A program made the position numbers and the translations under genes. Positions 43,597 through 51,517 of a DNA stretch of 64,000 nucleotides are shown one piece after another; the stretch's first letter is position 1; each line of letters starts with the position of its first letter. Below the pieces are notes generated by a model. The model had not been told where the DNA came from. It did no database searches and saw nothing but the letters and a program-made list of their open reading frames with translations. The stretch covers positions 1 through 64,000 of IMG/VR virus record IMGVR_UViG_3300027754_000039; one strand, written 5' to 3'. The stretch is from a virus.

Positions 43597-44619
43597 TTAT
43601 TTTTCTGATTTAATTATATCAATCATTGTTTGTGCATTGTTATTCCACTTTGCTGTCCACTCAAAAGGAACAGTTAAGTCACAACTGTCAAATAGAAAAT
43701 CAATATCTTTAACTCTGTCATATACATTGACAGACGGTACCATTTCAGGGCAACATGCTCTATTTGGAACTAATATATTACAATTAAAGAAAATAGCTTC
43801 TTGTATTGTATATCCAAAAGTTTCTTGATAACAGGTTGATAAATACCAACGAGCCTTTGCCATTAAAGTAAAATATTCTTTTTTAGTTAAGTTAAATTTA
43901 AACTCGATATTTCTAGGCAGATTAGTTCCACAATCTTTTACAGGACCTGAAGACGTAACTATTATTTTTTTATTTGTGCTATTGGCATATTGAATTAACT
44001 CGCCTAAGCCTTTTTCATTACACCACCTATGAGGCCAAATAACAAAATCTTCTTTTACAACATATCCAATCTCTTCATGAAACTCTTGCATATAATTCAA
44101 GTCCCAAATTAAACCTGTCGTATGCACTGTAGCTGTATTCAATCCAAAATATTCACATACATTATATTTGTGATCGTCGCTACCTACAAAAATGCCATCA
44201 CAAATTTGATGATATCCTAATTCAGAAGCGTCTGCCCAATGACCTAATTTTTGTACAAAGTCTGTGCTATCAGCTCTACCAGCATAATTAATTCCATATA
44301 CCTTAACATCAATATCTTGAAGCTCTGCCATGTATTTAATCATTTCAATACCTGGGAAGAATATATCTCCTATTAGAAATGCATCTCCATTATTAACTTT
44401 GCCTTCATTGAAAAGGTCTGCAATCATTTGCAACTGTGCTGCTTTGAATTTGCAAGTATTAACAATATCTAAAAATTGACCACGCTTGATTTCTTTGTCA
44501 ATTTCTACCTTCGGATACAATGAAATGTCTACTTTAGGGTAAATAGCTGCATTCATCATTTGGGTATAGCGAGCTGGTAACTCTTCTATAGGAATGTAAA
44601 TTATTTTATTTTTTGTCAT
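43597..44619 (-). CDS. GT-B glycosyltransferase near DNA polymerase
   Basis: A 340-residue GT-B-like protein. Near residues 265-285 TCYQETFGYTIQEAIFFNCNILVP has the EX7E pair of GT4-type donor domains. The N-terminal part resembles an acceptor-binding Rossmann domain with FLIGDIFFPGIEMIKY. It follows the polymerase by two bases. It is outside the main glycan locus, like the transferases at 38946 and 44651. Confidence 0.75.
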   Translation of the reverse strand: MTKNKIIYIPIEELPARYTQMMNAAIYPKVDISLYPKVEIDKEIKRGQFLDIVNTCKFKAAQLQMIADLFNEGKVNNGDAFLIGDIFFPGIEMIKYMAELQDIDVKVYGINYAGRADSTDFVQKLGHWADASELGYHQICDGIFVGSDDHKYNVCEYFGLNTATVHTTGLIWDLNYMQEFHEEIGYVVKEDFVIWPHRWCNEKGLGELIQYANSTNKKIIVTSSGPVKDCGTNLPRNIEFKFNLTKKEYFTLMAKARWYLSTCYQETFGYTIQEAIFFNCNILVPNRACCPEMVPSVNVYDRVKDIDFLFDSCDLTVPFEWTAKWNNNAQTMIDIIKSEK

Positions 44620-44650
44620 AACTTTTTATTTTAATAAAATATATGATTTT

Positions 44651-46051
44651 CTATTCAAAAAAGCTAGAGATAGTTTTGTTTTCTTTTGGTAATTCTTTTT
44701 TAATTAAATTACCATTATCATCTGGAACTCCTAAGTAAGTAAATTGCTTTTCATGAAGTATTTGATACCAAGATTGATTGGTGTATATAGCTTCTATATC
44801 TGAAGTAAGATATATTGTTCCTTTTGTATTTTCCGTTCTAAAATAATCTTCTAAAGACATCCAAAACCCTTTATGCTCTTTTAAATAAGTATAAAGACGA
44901 TTGCGTGGTTCTTGTTTTGCTTGCACTCCACCAAAAGCATCTTCAACTAAATTTAACAAAGCTGTTTCATAATCTACTTTATATTGAGTAAATTCCAACT
45001 CTACTTTAGTCTCATCTACTTTCCAGGTATTATAAGCTGACCATATTATATCCGATACTTCTTTGGAATCTGCAACTATTAAATTGCTCATGCCTTGAAA
45101 ATTATAATGCCAATCATAATTGCGTAAAACAACTGTCGGCATAAATCGAAGAGCCTCTAAAACTGCAATACCAAAGGATTCATTTTTATAAGGCATAAAT
45201 GCTACTTTGGCAGATTGAATTATTTTTGCTTTCTCTTCTCCTACAACATCACATTTGATTTCATAATTGGTATGACCTATAGCAGCAAAGTCAGCTTCAA
45301 ACTTTTTAACGTGTGCAGAACGAGTTAGCACTTTTGCTTTTAACTCAACTCCATGCTTTGCTTTTATATCGGCCAGTACCTTAATATACATACCCGGATT
45401 CTTTCTATCCTCGTGTCTTCCTATATAGAGTACCCCTTCCTTCTCAAGATTGTATACGACGTTAGAATCGGTTAATGGATAAGGCTGAATATATAAATTA
45501 GGATTGGAGTAAGGCAATTTAGATAGTAGCTTTGCTTTATTTTGTTTAGTTTGTATCAATGTTGTAATTGGAAAATACATCATTTGCTCAATTAAATTAT
45601 AATAACAATCTTTAAATACTCCAGCTCCTAATTCTGGATTTATAGATTGACATTCATGAGCGTATGAACTAACTCTCATATGTTTATAAAGCTCTAATTG
45701 ATAACATACAAAAGCAGACTCTGTGTCATTGCAAATAACTAAATCATACTTATGATTAGCTAACGCTTTTACTATTGCAGTTCGAAAATTAATTGACTTT
45801 TCAAAATTAAAGCTGTCTGCAAATTGAAATAAATTGGAATGCTTACCATAAGACAATCGCTCTTGCTTGTCTGGATAGTAAACACTAATTCCAGATTCTT
45901 TTAGAAAATTTTCTTCAGGTTCTCCGTCACATATAACATCTATAAAATGCCCATGCTCTAATAAAGTTTCTACTACCCCCTTCATGAAAATTCCGTGTCC
46001 TGAACTAGGCCTAAAATTCATTCTGTTAATGATGAATGCTACTCTTTTCAT
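44651..46051 (-). CDS. GT-B glycosyltransferase, family 4-like
   Basis: A 466-residue GT-B enzyme. The donor site has YKNESFGIAVLEALRFMPTVVL with the EX7E glutamates, preceded by EGVLYIGRHEDRKNPGMYIKVL. The N-terminus RVAFIINRMNFRPSSGHGIFMKGVV is the acceptor-side start. A C-terminal section of about 90 residues (after 375) is extra to the fold. Confidence 0.8.
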   Translation of the reverse strand: MKRVAFIINRMNFRPSSGHGIFMKGVVETLLEHGHFIDVICDGEPEENFLKESGISVYYPDKQERLSYGKHSNLFQFADSFNFEKSINFRTAIVKALANHKYDLVICNDTESAFVCYQLELYKHMRVSSYAHECQSINPELGAGVFKDCYYNLIEQMMYFPITTLIQTKQNKAKLLSKLPYSNPNLYIQPYPLTDSNVVYNLEKEGVLYIGRHEDRKNPGMYIKVLADIKAKHGVELKAKVLTRSAHVKKFEADFAAIGHTNYEIKCDVVGEEKAKIIQSAKVAFMPYKNESFGIAVLEALRFMPTVVLRNYDWHYNFQGMSNLIVADSKEVSDIIWSAYNTWKVDETKVELEFTQYKVDYETALLNLVEDAFGGVQAKQEPRNRLYTYLKEHKGFWMSLEDYFRTENTKGTIYLTSDIEAIYTNQSWYQILHEKQFTYLGVPDDNGNLIKKELPKENKTISSFFE

Positions 46052-46074
46052 AATATATTTTTTAAAAATAATAT

Positions 46075-46084
46075 CCGTGCCGGC
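46075..46084. repeat. Inverted repeat CCGTGCCGGC, left arm
   Basis: This G+C-rich ten-base arm lies between the gene at 46091 and the GT gene. Its exact reverse complement is at 46401-46410, so the two arms flank a small membrane gene in an otherwise AT-rich genome. Confidence 0.7.
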
Positions 46085-46090
46085 GGGTTA

Positions 46091-46378
46091 TTATCCTTTA
46101 ATTAATTGTTTAGTTGCTGTTAATTTATCGATACGAGAATCGATATACGAGTGATTCTCATCTACTCGTCTATGTACATTTTCTAATTCCTTTTCTATCC
46201 TTTGATAAATTTCAGAATTGCCATTATTTATGAATTGGTGAATTTGATTTACTTCATCTTGTAAACCTCTTAATTGTTTTTGCTGTTTTAATACCTTCAC
46301 AATACTCAAAACAATAACTGACGCAAAAACGACAGCTATTACAGAAAGCACTCCAAAAGTAAATGATACTATTTCCAT
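46091..46378 (-). CDS. Small membrane-anchored coiled-coil protein
   Basis: A protein with an N-terminal membrane helix (IVSFTFGVLSVIAVVFASVIVLSIV) followed by a charged coiled coil of about 60 residues (QKQLRGLQDEVNQIHQF and onward). I prefer MEIVSF at 46378, which begins after the upstream stop; an in-frame ATG at 46417 would add 13 residues and overlap. It could be a spanin-like or membrane-tethered protein. It is flanked by a ten-base inverted repeat. Confidence 0.65.
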   Translation of the reverse strand: MEIVSFTFGVLSVIAVVFASVIVLSIVKVLKQQKQLRGLQDEVNQIHQFINNGNSEIYQRIEKELENVHRRVDENHSYIDSRIDKLTATKQLIKG

Positions 46379-46394
46379 ATTGCTTATTTTGTTT

Positions 46395-46766
46395 TTATTT
46401 GCCGGCACGGCTATCATTTACGCTACCAGAGGTTGCAAGTACTTTTAAAGCTACAATGTCAGGGACTTGAAATCCTAACAATCGCAAATCAGCTAAATCC
46501 ATACGAGTTAATCCTTTGGCCGTAATTTTTTTTCTTCTATTTGATTCGTGTTTAAATTTTAATAACTCAGCACACTTTTCATATTCTTCTAAATTGCTAT
46601 AATATATTATCAAGCAATCATAGATAAATTGTCTATCTGTATGTTTAGGTACATCATACTTACATACTAACCTAAATACATTATCAATCGTTTGCTTCGC
46701 TGACGGAAGTTCTTCTGCCATCACTAAAAACAAATTTAATCGATCTTGACGTTCGTCCGGAGTCAT
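46395..46766 (-). CDS. Hypothetical protein with EEYEKCAELL motif
   Basis: A 123-residue basic protein starting [19 protein letters not shown]. Its middle has SNLEEYEKCAELLKFK, similar to the helical motif in the 6934-7179 protein. The C-terminal half is a helix-rich section (ADLRLLGFQVPDIVALKVL). It shares one base with folE and its 3' end contains the right arm of the inverted repeat. Function unknown. Confidence 0.65.
   Translation of the reverse strand: MTPDERQDRLNLFLVMAEELPSAKQTIDNVFRLVCKYDVPKHTDRQFIYDCLIIYYSNLEEYEKCAELLKFKHESNRRKKITAKGLTRMDLADLRLLGFQVPDIVALKVLATSGSVNDSRAGK
46401..46410. repeat. Inverted repeat CCGTGCCGGC, right arm
   Basis: The exact reverse complement of 46075-46084. 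On the coding strand it encodes the terminal RAG of the 46395-46766 protein. Confidence 0.7.
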
Positions 46767-47398
46767 TAATCTAACTTATCTACGAAACGATAAAACTCAT
46801 TTCTAGCTGCTGGGTCAATTAAAAATGCTCCTGACATCTTTGAAGTCATCATTGTCGAGTCGTGACGTACACCTCTCACACAAGCACACATATGATTCGC
46901 TGCTACCATTACTGCTACACCTTTATTACCTTCACACACTGTATTGATATACTCGTGAATTTGCATAGTTAAATTTTCTTGAACCTGAGGTCTGCGAGCA
47001 AAATACTCTACAATACGATTTAGTTTAGACAATCCAATAACCTTACCATCTTCAGACGGAATATAAGCTACGTGTGCATATCCAATAAAAGGTAAATGAT
47101 GATGAGAGCAAAAAGACTTTACATCAATATTGCCTTGAAATACAATTCCATCATACTTATCTAAATTGTCAAATGCTGTAATTTTCGGAGCATCTTCATA
47201 ACAACCTTGAGCTAAATCATTAACAAAGGCTTTTGCAACTCGCATTGGAGTGTCTGAAGAGTTAGGATCGTTTTCCCAATCAATACCTAACGCAGTCATG
47301 TAAGCTCCATAATGTGAAGCTGCAGCTATAATCATAGCCTGCTTCTCTTCTTTAGTTCTAGGAATAGAAGAGTTAGCATATTTTAATAATTCTTTCAT
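46766..47398 (-). CDS. folE: GTP cyclohydrolase I
   Basis: A 210-residue enzyme converting GTP to dihydroneopterin triphosphate, the first step to 7-deazaguanines. The zinc ligands are C97 and H100 in FCSHHHLPF and C171 in NHMCACVRG, and [10 protein letters not shown] plus [22 protein letters not shown] are hallmark segments. Length matches FolE. Its promoter places TATATTTA four bases before the ATG, predicting a leaderless transcript. Confidence 0.95.
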   Translation of the reverse strand: MKELLKYANSSIPRTKEEKQAMIIAAASHYGAYMTALGIDWENDPNSSDTPMRVAKAFVNDLAQGCYEDAPKITAFDNLDKYDGIVFQGNIDVKSFCSHHHLPFIGYAHVAYIPSEDGKVIGLSKLNRIVEYFARRPQVQENLTMQIHEYINTVCEGNKGVAVMVAANHMCACVRGVRHDSTMMTSKMSGAFLIDPAARNEFYRFVDKLD

Positions 47399-47402
47399 AT
47401 TG

Positions 47403-47434
47403 TAAATATAAGGAGTTCTAATGAATAAACCAAA
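47403..47434 (-). promoter_or_regulatory. Promoter of folE, TTTGGTTT-N16-TATATTTA
   Basis: TTTG (47434-47431) abuts the TAA of groES ending at 47435. TATATTTA (47410-47403) lies 20 bases on, only four bases before the folE ATG. Confidence 0.8.
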
Positions 47435-47767
47435 TTATAATGGTAATTCAATTTGAGTATTTTCTTTAAATACTGCTAGCAAATCAGACTCTCTGAAAAG
47501 AATATATTTTTCTTTGTTAAGTTTAATTTCTTGACCACCATATGCTGGTATCATTACTTCATCACCTTCTTTAACTGACATTGGAATTGAAACTCCATTC
47601 TGAGTATACAATCCAGCTCCTACTGAAATTACTTTTCCCATTTTAACGTCATCTGCAGTTGCAGTTTCTGGAATAATAATTCCTGATGCTGTTTTCTTTT
47701 CTTCTTTAGTTTTATGTTCTTTAACTAAAACTCTGTCGCCTAAAGGCTTAATTACTTTATTTTCCAT
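47435..47767 (-). CDS. groES: GroES-type co-chaperonin
   Basis: A 110-residue co-chaperonin. IKPLGDRVLVKE at the start, the mobile-loop region SGIIIPETATADDV and YILFRESDLLAVF near the end match GroES. Bacterial GroES is about 97 residues; this has a 13-residue C-terminal tail (KENTQIELPL). It would cap the phage GroEL, which lies 11 kb away rather than in a groESL operon. Confidence 0.93.
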   Translation of the reverse strand: MENKVIKPLGDRVLVKEHKTKEEKKTASGIIIPETATADDVKMGKVISVGAGLYTQNGVSIPMSVKEGDEVMIPAYGGQEIKLNKEKYILFRESDLLAVFKENTQIELPL

Positions 47768-47768
47768 A

Positions 47769-47957
47769 TTAATCGATTGTATATTTGTCAGCTCCGTCTT
47801 CTGATTTAGCTACTATGCTTCCGTTAGCTAACACTGTTAATGTTAAATTGTATTCTTGTTTTAAAAAATCTTTAATTGCAACTATATCCATATGGTTTGT
47901 TTTCCATAATAAATGTAAAACGTTCATTGCGTCAAATGCTGTTGGTGTCTGTATCAT
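47769..47957 (-). CDS. Small hypothetical protein
   Basis: A 62-residue protein with an N-terminal helix (FDAMNVLHLLWKTNHMDIVAIKDFL) and two C-terminal strands. It lies one base from both the groES and queE genes, so it is translated with them. Function unknown. Confidence 0.6.
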   Translation of the reverse strand: MIQTPTAFDAMNVLHLLWKTNHMDIVAIKDFLKQEYNLTLTVLANGSIVAKSEDGADKYTID

Positions 47958-47958
47958 A

Positions 47959-48723
47959 TTATACTCCTCGTTTATCGTTATAAGCTACTATGTGAGCTCT
48001 TCCTGTGAAATTATAGCCTCTTTTAATACACTCTTCCATTACATAAGGATAGTTAGGTTGTAATTTATCTAGCGTATCTCCTGCTGGCATAACCCATACT
48101 TTATTTTTAGGTATGTCATGAGTTGCAATAAACTCTTCTATTTCATTCCACACTTCAGGATCGTTTCTATCTACAACTGGTTTGAAATGATAATCTAAAT
48201 GATACTCCATCATCTTTTTCATAACATCATGATTCATTCTAAATTTGTTATGTTGTGTGATAAGCTTTTCATTTACATCTACTCCTAATGGAGTTTCAGT
48301 TCCTAATTTTGGAATTGAGTTTTTAAACTTAGGTGATAGTGATATTAAATCTATTTTATAATTAGTTTCAATAAAATGGCTTCCTTCAGTTTCAATAGTA
48401 ACATACATTCCTCTCATACGTTTAGCTATATTAACTAATTCATCAACTAACTCAGGATGCATAGTTGGAGAACCACCTGATATCATTAAATGATTGATCT
48501 GAGGATTGGTTTCAAATAGTTCTTGAATAGCATTAAGAGTCCAAGTACCTTTCTCTGGATGAATACTTGTATACCAAGAATCACACCATCCTCCTTCTCC
48601 AAAGTAACATCTGTGAGTACAGCCTGTTGTTCTTACTAGAAAATGAGGACGACCTGCTCGTGAACCTTCAGTTTGAACGCAAGTATATGCTTCAATGATA
48701 GGTTGTATTTTATTATAGTCCAT
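47959..48723 (-). CDS. queE: 7-carboxy-7-deazaguanine synthase, radical SAM
   Basis: A 254-residue radical SAM enzyme converting carboxytetrahydropterin to 7-carboxy-7-deazaguanine. LVRTTGCTHRCYF with C35 and C39, then GGWCDSW with C47, give a CX3CX7C cluster motif in place of the common CX3CX2C. MISGGSPTMHPELV is the SAM-binding GGxP segment and VTIETEGSHF follows. The VQTEGSRAGRP start is typical of QueE. Confidence 0.9.
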   Translation of the reverse strand: MDYNKIQPIIEAYTCVQTEGSRAGRPHFLVRTTGCTHRCYFGEGGWCDSWYTSIHPEKGTWTLNAIQELFETNPQINHLMISGGSPTMHPELVDELVNIAKRMRGMYVTIETEGSHFIETNYKIDLISLSPKFKNSIPKLGTETPLGVDVNEKLITQHNKFRMNHDVMKKMMEYHLDYHFKPVVDRNDPEVWNEIEEFIATHDIPKNKVWVMPAGDTLDKLQPNYPYVMEECIKRGYNFTGRAHIVAYNDKRGV

Positions 48724-48725
48724 AT

Positions 48726-49064
48726 TTATAACTTATTTTTAATAATATTAATTTTAACATCTCCATTAATAATTTGATCTTGCACCTTAGATGCTTCTTT
48801 AAAGTTTTTACAGTCCGTTACATCCACATTGATTGTTATTCCTAACTCTTTTAATTGCTCAGGCGTTAATGGTTTAATTGGTTCAGGTTTTACAAACTTT
48901 GGATAAGTTCTTTTAAGTGGTTCTTTTTTAAAGAAGTAACCAGCTATGTCGACATAAGGTAATAATTCTTTATCACCTTCAATAGTTGTAGTTCCATTTT
49001 CGGCTTTTAACATTACTATTTTATATCCCATTTTATGAGACAACCATTTAATTATTTTTATCAT
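48726..49064 (-). CDS. Hypothetical protein
   Basis: A 112-residue protein with a basic N-terminus (MIKIIKWLSHKMGYK), a proline-rich middle (PKFVKPEPIKPLTPEQL) and a strand-rich end. The linker-like middle suggests two small parts. It lies between queE and queD but shows no pterin or SAM motif. Function unknown. Confidence 0.6.
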   Translation of the reverse strand: MIKIIKWLSHKMGYKIVMLKAENGTTTIEGDKELLPYVDIAGYFFKKEPLKRTYPKFVKPEPIKPLTPEQLKELGITINVDVTDCKNFKEASKVQDQIINGDVKINIIKNKL

Positions 49065-49095
49065 ATATGTAATTTATTTTAATGTCTCCGAATGT

Positions 49096-49108
49096 GGTTG
49101 TTACAACC
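49096..49108 (-). other. Small hairpin downstream of queD
   Basis: GGTTG and CAACC form a five-base stem with a three-base loop in the gap after the queD stop. No T-run follows directly, so I do not call it a terminator. Confidence 0.3.
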
Positions 49109-49114
49109 CAATAA

Positions 49115-49591
49115 TTATTCTTCATAGATGCTAGAGTTTTTATCATTTTCAAAACATTCTACTTTAATCACTTTACATCTACCAGCGTCTGTCTTAGATA
49201 ACACTTCATTAAAGTGATCATAAACTAATTTAGCATTGCTTTCAGCTCCCATTTTATCTAGTAAATGAACTTTAGCTAAACCCATTTGCCCTAATTGTTC
49301 AAATACATCAGCATAAGGATCGTCTTTTTGAATTAGTAAAGTATGATCCCACATATGATCCATCCATGACTTAAGACCATTGCCTACTGGTTTGTCTTTA
49401 AACCCTGAATAGTCTACAATCCAATTCATATCGTCTAACTGTTTATTAACGTCAGGTTCATTGGAGGCGAACCATACTTTAAATTTTAACGCATATCCAT
49501 GTAATAATTGACAGTGTGAATGTTGAGCTTTCCACTGTCTAATTGCCACGCTATAGTTATCAAAAGTTTTAGTACTTAAATACTGTGCCAT
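49115..49591 (-). CDS. queD: 6-carboxytetrahydropterin synthase
   Basis: A 158-residue T-fold enzyme making 6-carboxy-tetrahydropterin for the 7-deazaguanine pathway. HCQLLHGYALKFKV holds the catalytic cysteine (C27) and zinc histidine (H31); the usual second histidine of HGH is Y33. WIVDYSGFK, MDHMWDHTLLI and the C-terminal VIKVECFEND complete the QueD pattern. It is slightly longer than bacterial QueD. Confidence 0.88.
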   Translation of the reverse strand: MAQYLSTKTFDNYSVAIRQWKAQHSHCQLLHGYALKFKVWFASNEPDVNKQLDDMNWIVDYSGFKDKPVGNGLKSWMDHMWDHTLLIQKDDPYADVFEQLGQMGLAKVHLLDKMGAESNAKLVYDHFNEVLSKTDAGRCKVIKVECFENDKNSSIYEE

Positions 49592-49608
49592 TTTATTATT
49601 TTTAGTTA

Positions 49609-50349
49609 TTAATTATTTTTTAATATAGACAATTCTTTGTAAAATACCAAATCTTTTTTAATTAAATTTTCAATTGAAATAAAATCAAATCCAGCATCTT
49701 TAAAAGTCTTTCCTATATATTGTCGAATATGTTGATAATATAAAGTATCATTTATCATTGCCTGAAAATGTGCTTTTCTTATTACCTTATGATTATGTTT
49801 ACATTTAGTTACTAAACTAGTATAGTCTATACCTATATAGTCGCCCATTATGTCAGAAGCAGAAAAATTACCAAATGGGGTTAAATATATTCCTTTACAT
49901 GCTATTCCAACATGATAGTTACTCCTAGCAAAATCAATTTGACTTAAAATTTCGCATTGGTTAGTATATAAATTTTTACATGCTATCATATTTTTATATG
50001 AAGACTTATCAGATTTTTTTCTTTTCTTTAATTTATCAATTAATTGAAGCCTATCAGATCCTACTATCCCTGCAAAGGTATTGCCCCCTTCCCCGCCTTC
50101 GGCTATATTATAAAACTCAGCCGAGTTTACTGCGTCGTATAATTTAATATATCGTTTTTCTGCTGAGCGAACTTCATCTTTACTATTAAAGTATTCAAGT
50201 ACTACTCTTGTGAAATTTTCACATCCATGTTTTTTAATAGCTCGCCGTAAAAGTTTACCTGAACCTAAATACTTATCCGTGTCTTTACCTTCATACTTAC
50301 CAATATACTTTTTATTATTAATAAGACAGGTTGTTATATATACAAACAT
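49609..50349 (-). CDS. GIY-YIG homing endonuclease
   Basis: A 246-residue mobile nuclease. FVYITTCLINNKKYIGK is the GIY-YIG start and YLGSGKLLRRAIKKHG the next conserved block, with EKRYIKLYDAV after it. NIAEGGEGG is typical of phage members. The C-terminal half is a DNA-binding section including LYTNQCEILSQIDFARSNYH. It lies just upstream of queD and has its own ATATTTAT element. Confidence 0.9.
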   Translation of the reverse strand: MFVYITTCLINNKKYIGKYEGKDTDKYLGSGKLLRRAIKKHGCENFTRVVLEYFNSKDEVRSAEKRYIKLYDAVNSAEFYNIAEGGEGGNTFAGIVGSDRLQLIDKLKKRKKSDKSSYKNMIACKNLYTNQCEILSQIDFARSNYHVGIACKGIYLTPFGNFSASDIMGDYIGIDYTSLVTKCKHNHKVIRKAHFQAMINDTLYYQHIRQYIGKTFKDAGFDFISIENLIKKDLVFYKELSILKNN

Positions 50350-50357
50350 CTTTTAAA

Positions 50358-50365
50358 ATAAATAT
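50358..50365 (-). promoter_or_regulatory. ATATTTAT element upstream of GIY-YIG gene
   Basis: The coding strand reads TATATATTTATTTTAAAAG eight bases before the ATG at 50349. No TTTG box is seen at the usual distance. Confidence 0.4.
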
Positions 50366-50408
50366 ATAAAACCTCCATAATCTATTAAATATAATAAATT
50401 CTTTTCAA

Positions 50409-50669
50409 TTAAACAAGAATATTTAACTTACGAAGAGAATTAATTGCAATCTTTTCTCCTAGAGAAAGAAAGTCTTCTTGCTTGGTTGTTGAAAGAGCAA
50501 TCTCAATCATATTATTAACCAGTGTCTTTTTATCGTCTGAAGCTGTTAATAAGAATGTGCTTAGCACATCTATGTTAAGATAATTCTCTGTAACTACAAC
50601 GGGTTCCGGAGTTACTTGATCGACGAATGAGCCTAAATTGCCATTTCTCGATTTATTTTCTTTTGCCAT
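50409..50669 (-). CDS. Small hypothetical protein
   Basis: An 86-residue protein with a polar N-terminus (MAKENKSRNGNLGSFVDQ) and a helical body ending SLRKLNILV. No motif recognised. Promoter TTTGGTTT-N16-TATATTAT is 12 bases upstream, so it is probably an early gene. Confidence 0.65.
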   Translation of the reverse strand: MAKENKSRNGNLGSFVDQVTPEPVVVTENYLNIDVLSTFLLTASDDKKTLVNNMIEIALSTTKQEDFLSLGEKIAINSLRKLNILV

Positions 50670-50681
50670 AACTAATTTTTA

Positions 50682-50713
50682 ATAATATATAAAATTTATT
50701 TTACGAAACCAAA
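50682..50713 (-). promoter_or_regulatory. Promoter, TTTGGTTT-N16-TATATTAT
   Basis: TTTG (50713-50710) lies inside the last codons of the gene at 50701-50961, and TATATTAT (50689-50682) is 20 bases on, before the ATG at 50669. Confidence 0.7.
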
Positions 50714-50961
50714 TCAATTTTGCTTCTGTGAAACTCAATAATACATTGTTTATGATTTGCTCCATCCATTGTATATATTGGGCTTTTACTTATACGCTTT
50801 CCATTTCTAGATGCTGTCCAAATAAATGTCTGATCAGGCATACGATATCCTGTGCATTCAGCTATATGGTAATATTCTTTATTGATTTCGAATACCCAAG
50901 CTTTCAGTCTGGTCGTAGTTGGTACTGGTTTGATAGTTGTTAATACTTCTGTTATATCCAT
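50701..50961 (-). CDS. Small hypothetical protein
   Basis: An 86-residue beta-rich protein (LKAWVFEINKEYYHIAECTGY, FIWTASRNGKRI). It may be a small barrel. It has its own TTTGTTTC-type promoter upstream and the next gene's promoter overlaps its 3' end. Function unknown. Confidence 0.65.
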   Translation of the reverse strand: MDITEVLTTIKPVPTTTRLKAWVFEINKEYYHIAECTGYRMPDQTFIWTASRNGKRISKSPIYTMDGANHKQCIIEFHRSKIDLVS

Positions 50962-50977
50962 TGGTTTTAATTTATAT

Positions 50978-51009
50978 TTAATATAAGGTATTCTTTTAAT
51001 CGAAACAAA
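50978..51009 (-). promoter_or_regulatory. Promoter, TTTGTTTC-N16-TATATTAA
   Basis: TTTG (51009-51006) is followed after 20 bases by TATATTAA (50985-50978), 16 bases before the ATG at 50961. It lies just after the terminator at 51028-51055, marking a transcription boundary. Confidence 0.7.
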
Positions 51010-51027
51010 TAAACTTTGTTTAAACAG

Positions 51028-51055
51028 TAGAAAACCAACAATGATGTTGGCTTCT
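51028..51055 (-). terminator. Rho-independent terminator after leader-bearing gene
   Basis: On the coding strand CCAACA-TCAT-TGTTGG forms a six-base stem with a four-base loop, extended by AGAA/TTCT pairs, and is followed by TTTTCT. It lies about 17 bases after the stop of the gene at 51068-51493. Confidence 0.7.
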
Positions 51056-51067
51056 TTTCATTTATTT

Positions 51068-51493
51068 TTAAAAATCCATATCCATATTATCTGCTTCAAT
51101 CTTCTTTACTTTCTTTTTAGCTTCTTCCATGCTATTTGGAGAAATTGCAAAAGATCCTTCTTCAGTCATGTCACCAAAAACTTTTCCTGCAGCAAGAGCT
51201 TTAGTTATTTGTTTCCAAAATTCATCAAAGAATTCGGCTTCAAAATAGAATTTTTTGTTTTTACTAGCCGTAGCAAGCATTTTGTCAAAAGCAGCATCTT
51301 CGCCGGCATCGTAAAGCTTTTTCAAGCTCATTAGTGTTTTTCCTGTTATAGCTACTTCTGCTTTAAGTGTTCCACTCTGGTGTGGGTAATATTCAAACCA
51401 ATAGTATTTTTTAGCTGGATCTAATGTATTTGCTTCTTTTAAAACTTTACGAATTTCTTCGCGAATTAATTGTTTAAATTCTTGTTTGTTCAT
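51068..51493 (-). CDS. Probable internal virion protein with targeting leader
   Basis: A 141-residue protein. Residues 1-20 (MNKQEFKQLIREEIRKVLKE) form the shared leader, with REE at 11-13 and L18-K-E20 before A21, a full match to the L/I-x-E site of T4 prohead protease. The mature part contains YYWFEYYPHQSGTLKAEVAI and a lysine-rich end. I infer targeting into the prohead; the mature function is unknown. A strong terminator follows it. Confidence 0.72.
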   Translation of the reverse strand: MNKQEFKQLIREEIRKVLKEANTLDPAKKYYWFEYYPHQSGTLKAEVAITGKTLMSLKKLYDAGEDAAFDKMLATASKNKKFYFEAEFFDEFWKQITKALAAGKVFGDMTEEGSFAISPNSMEEAKKKVKKIEADNMDMDF

Positions 51494-51517
51494 TTTTGTT
51501 TCCTTAATTATTTTAAA

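Noticed and set aside
44620-44650. TTTTTTG...TATATTTT as a promoter of the 43597 gene
   Set aside because: The spacer is only 12 bases and the T-run is the last codons of the upstream gene.
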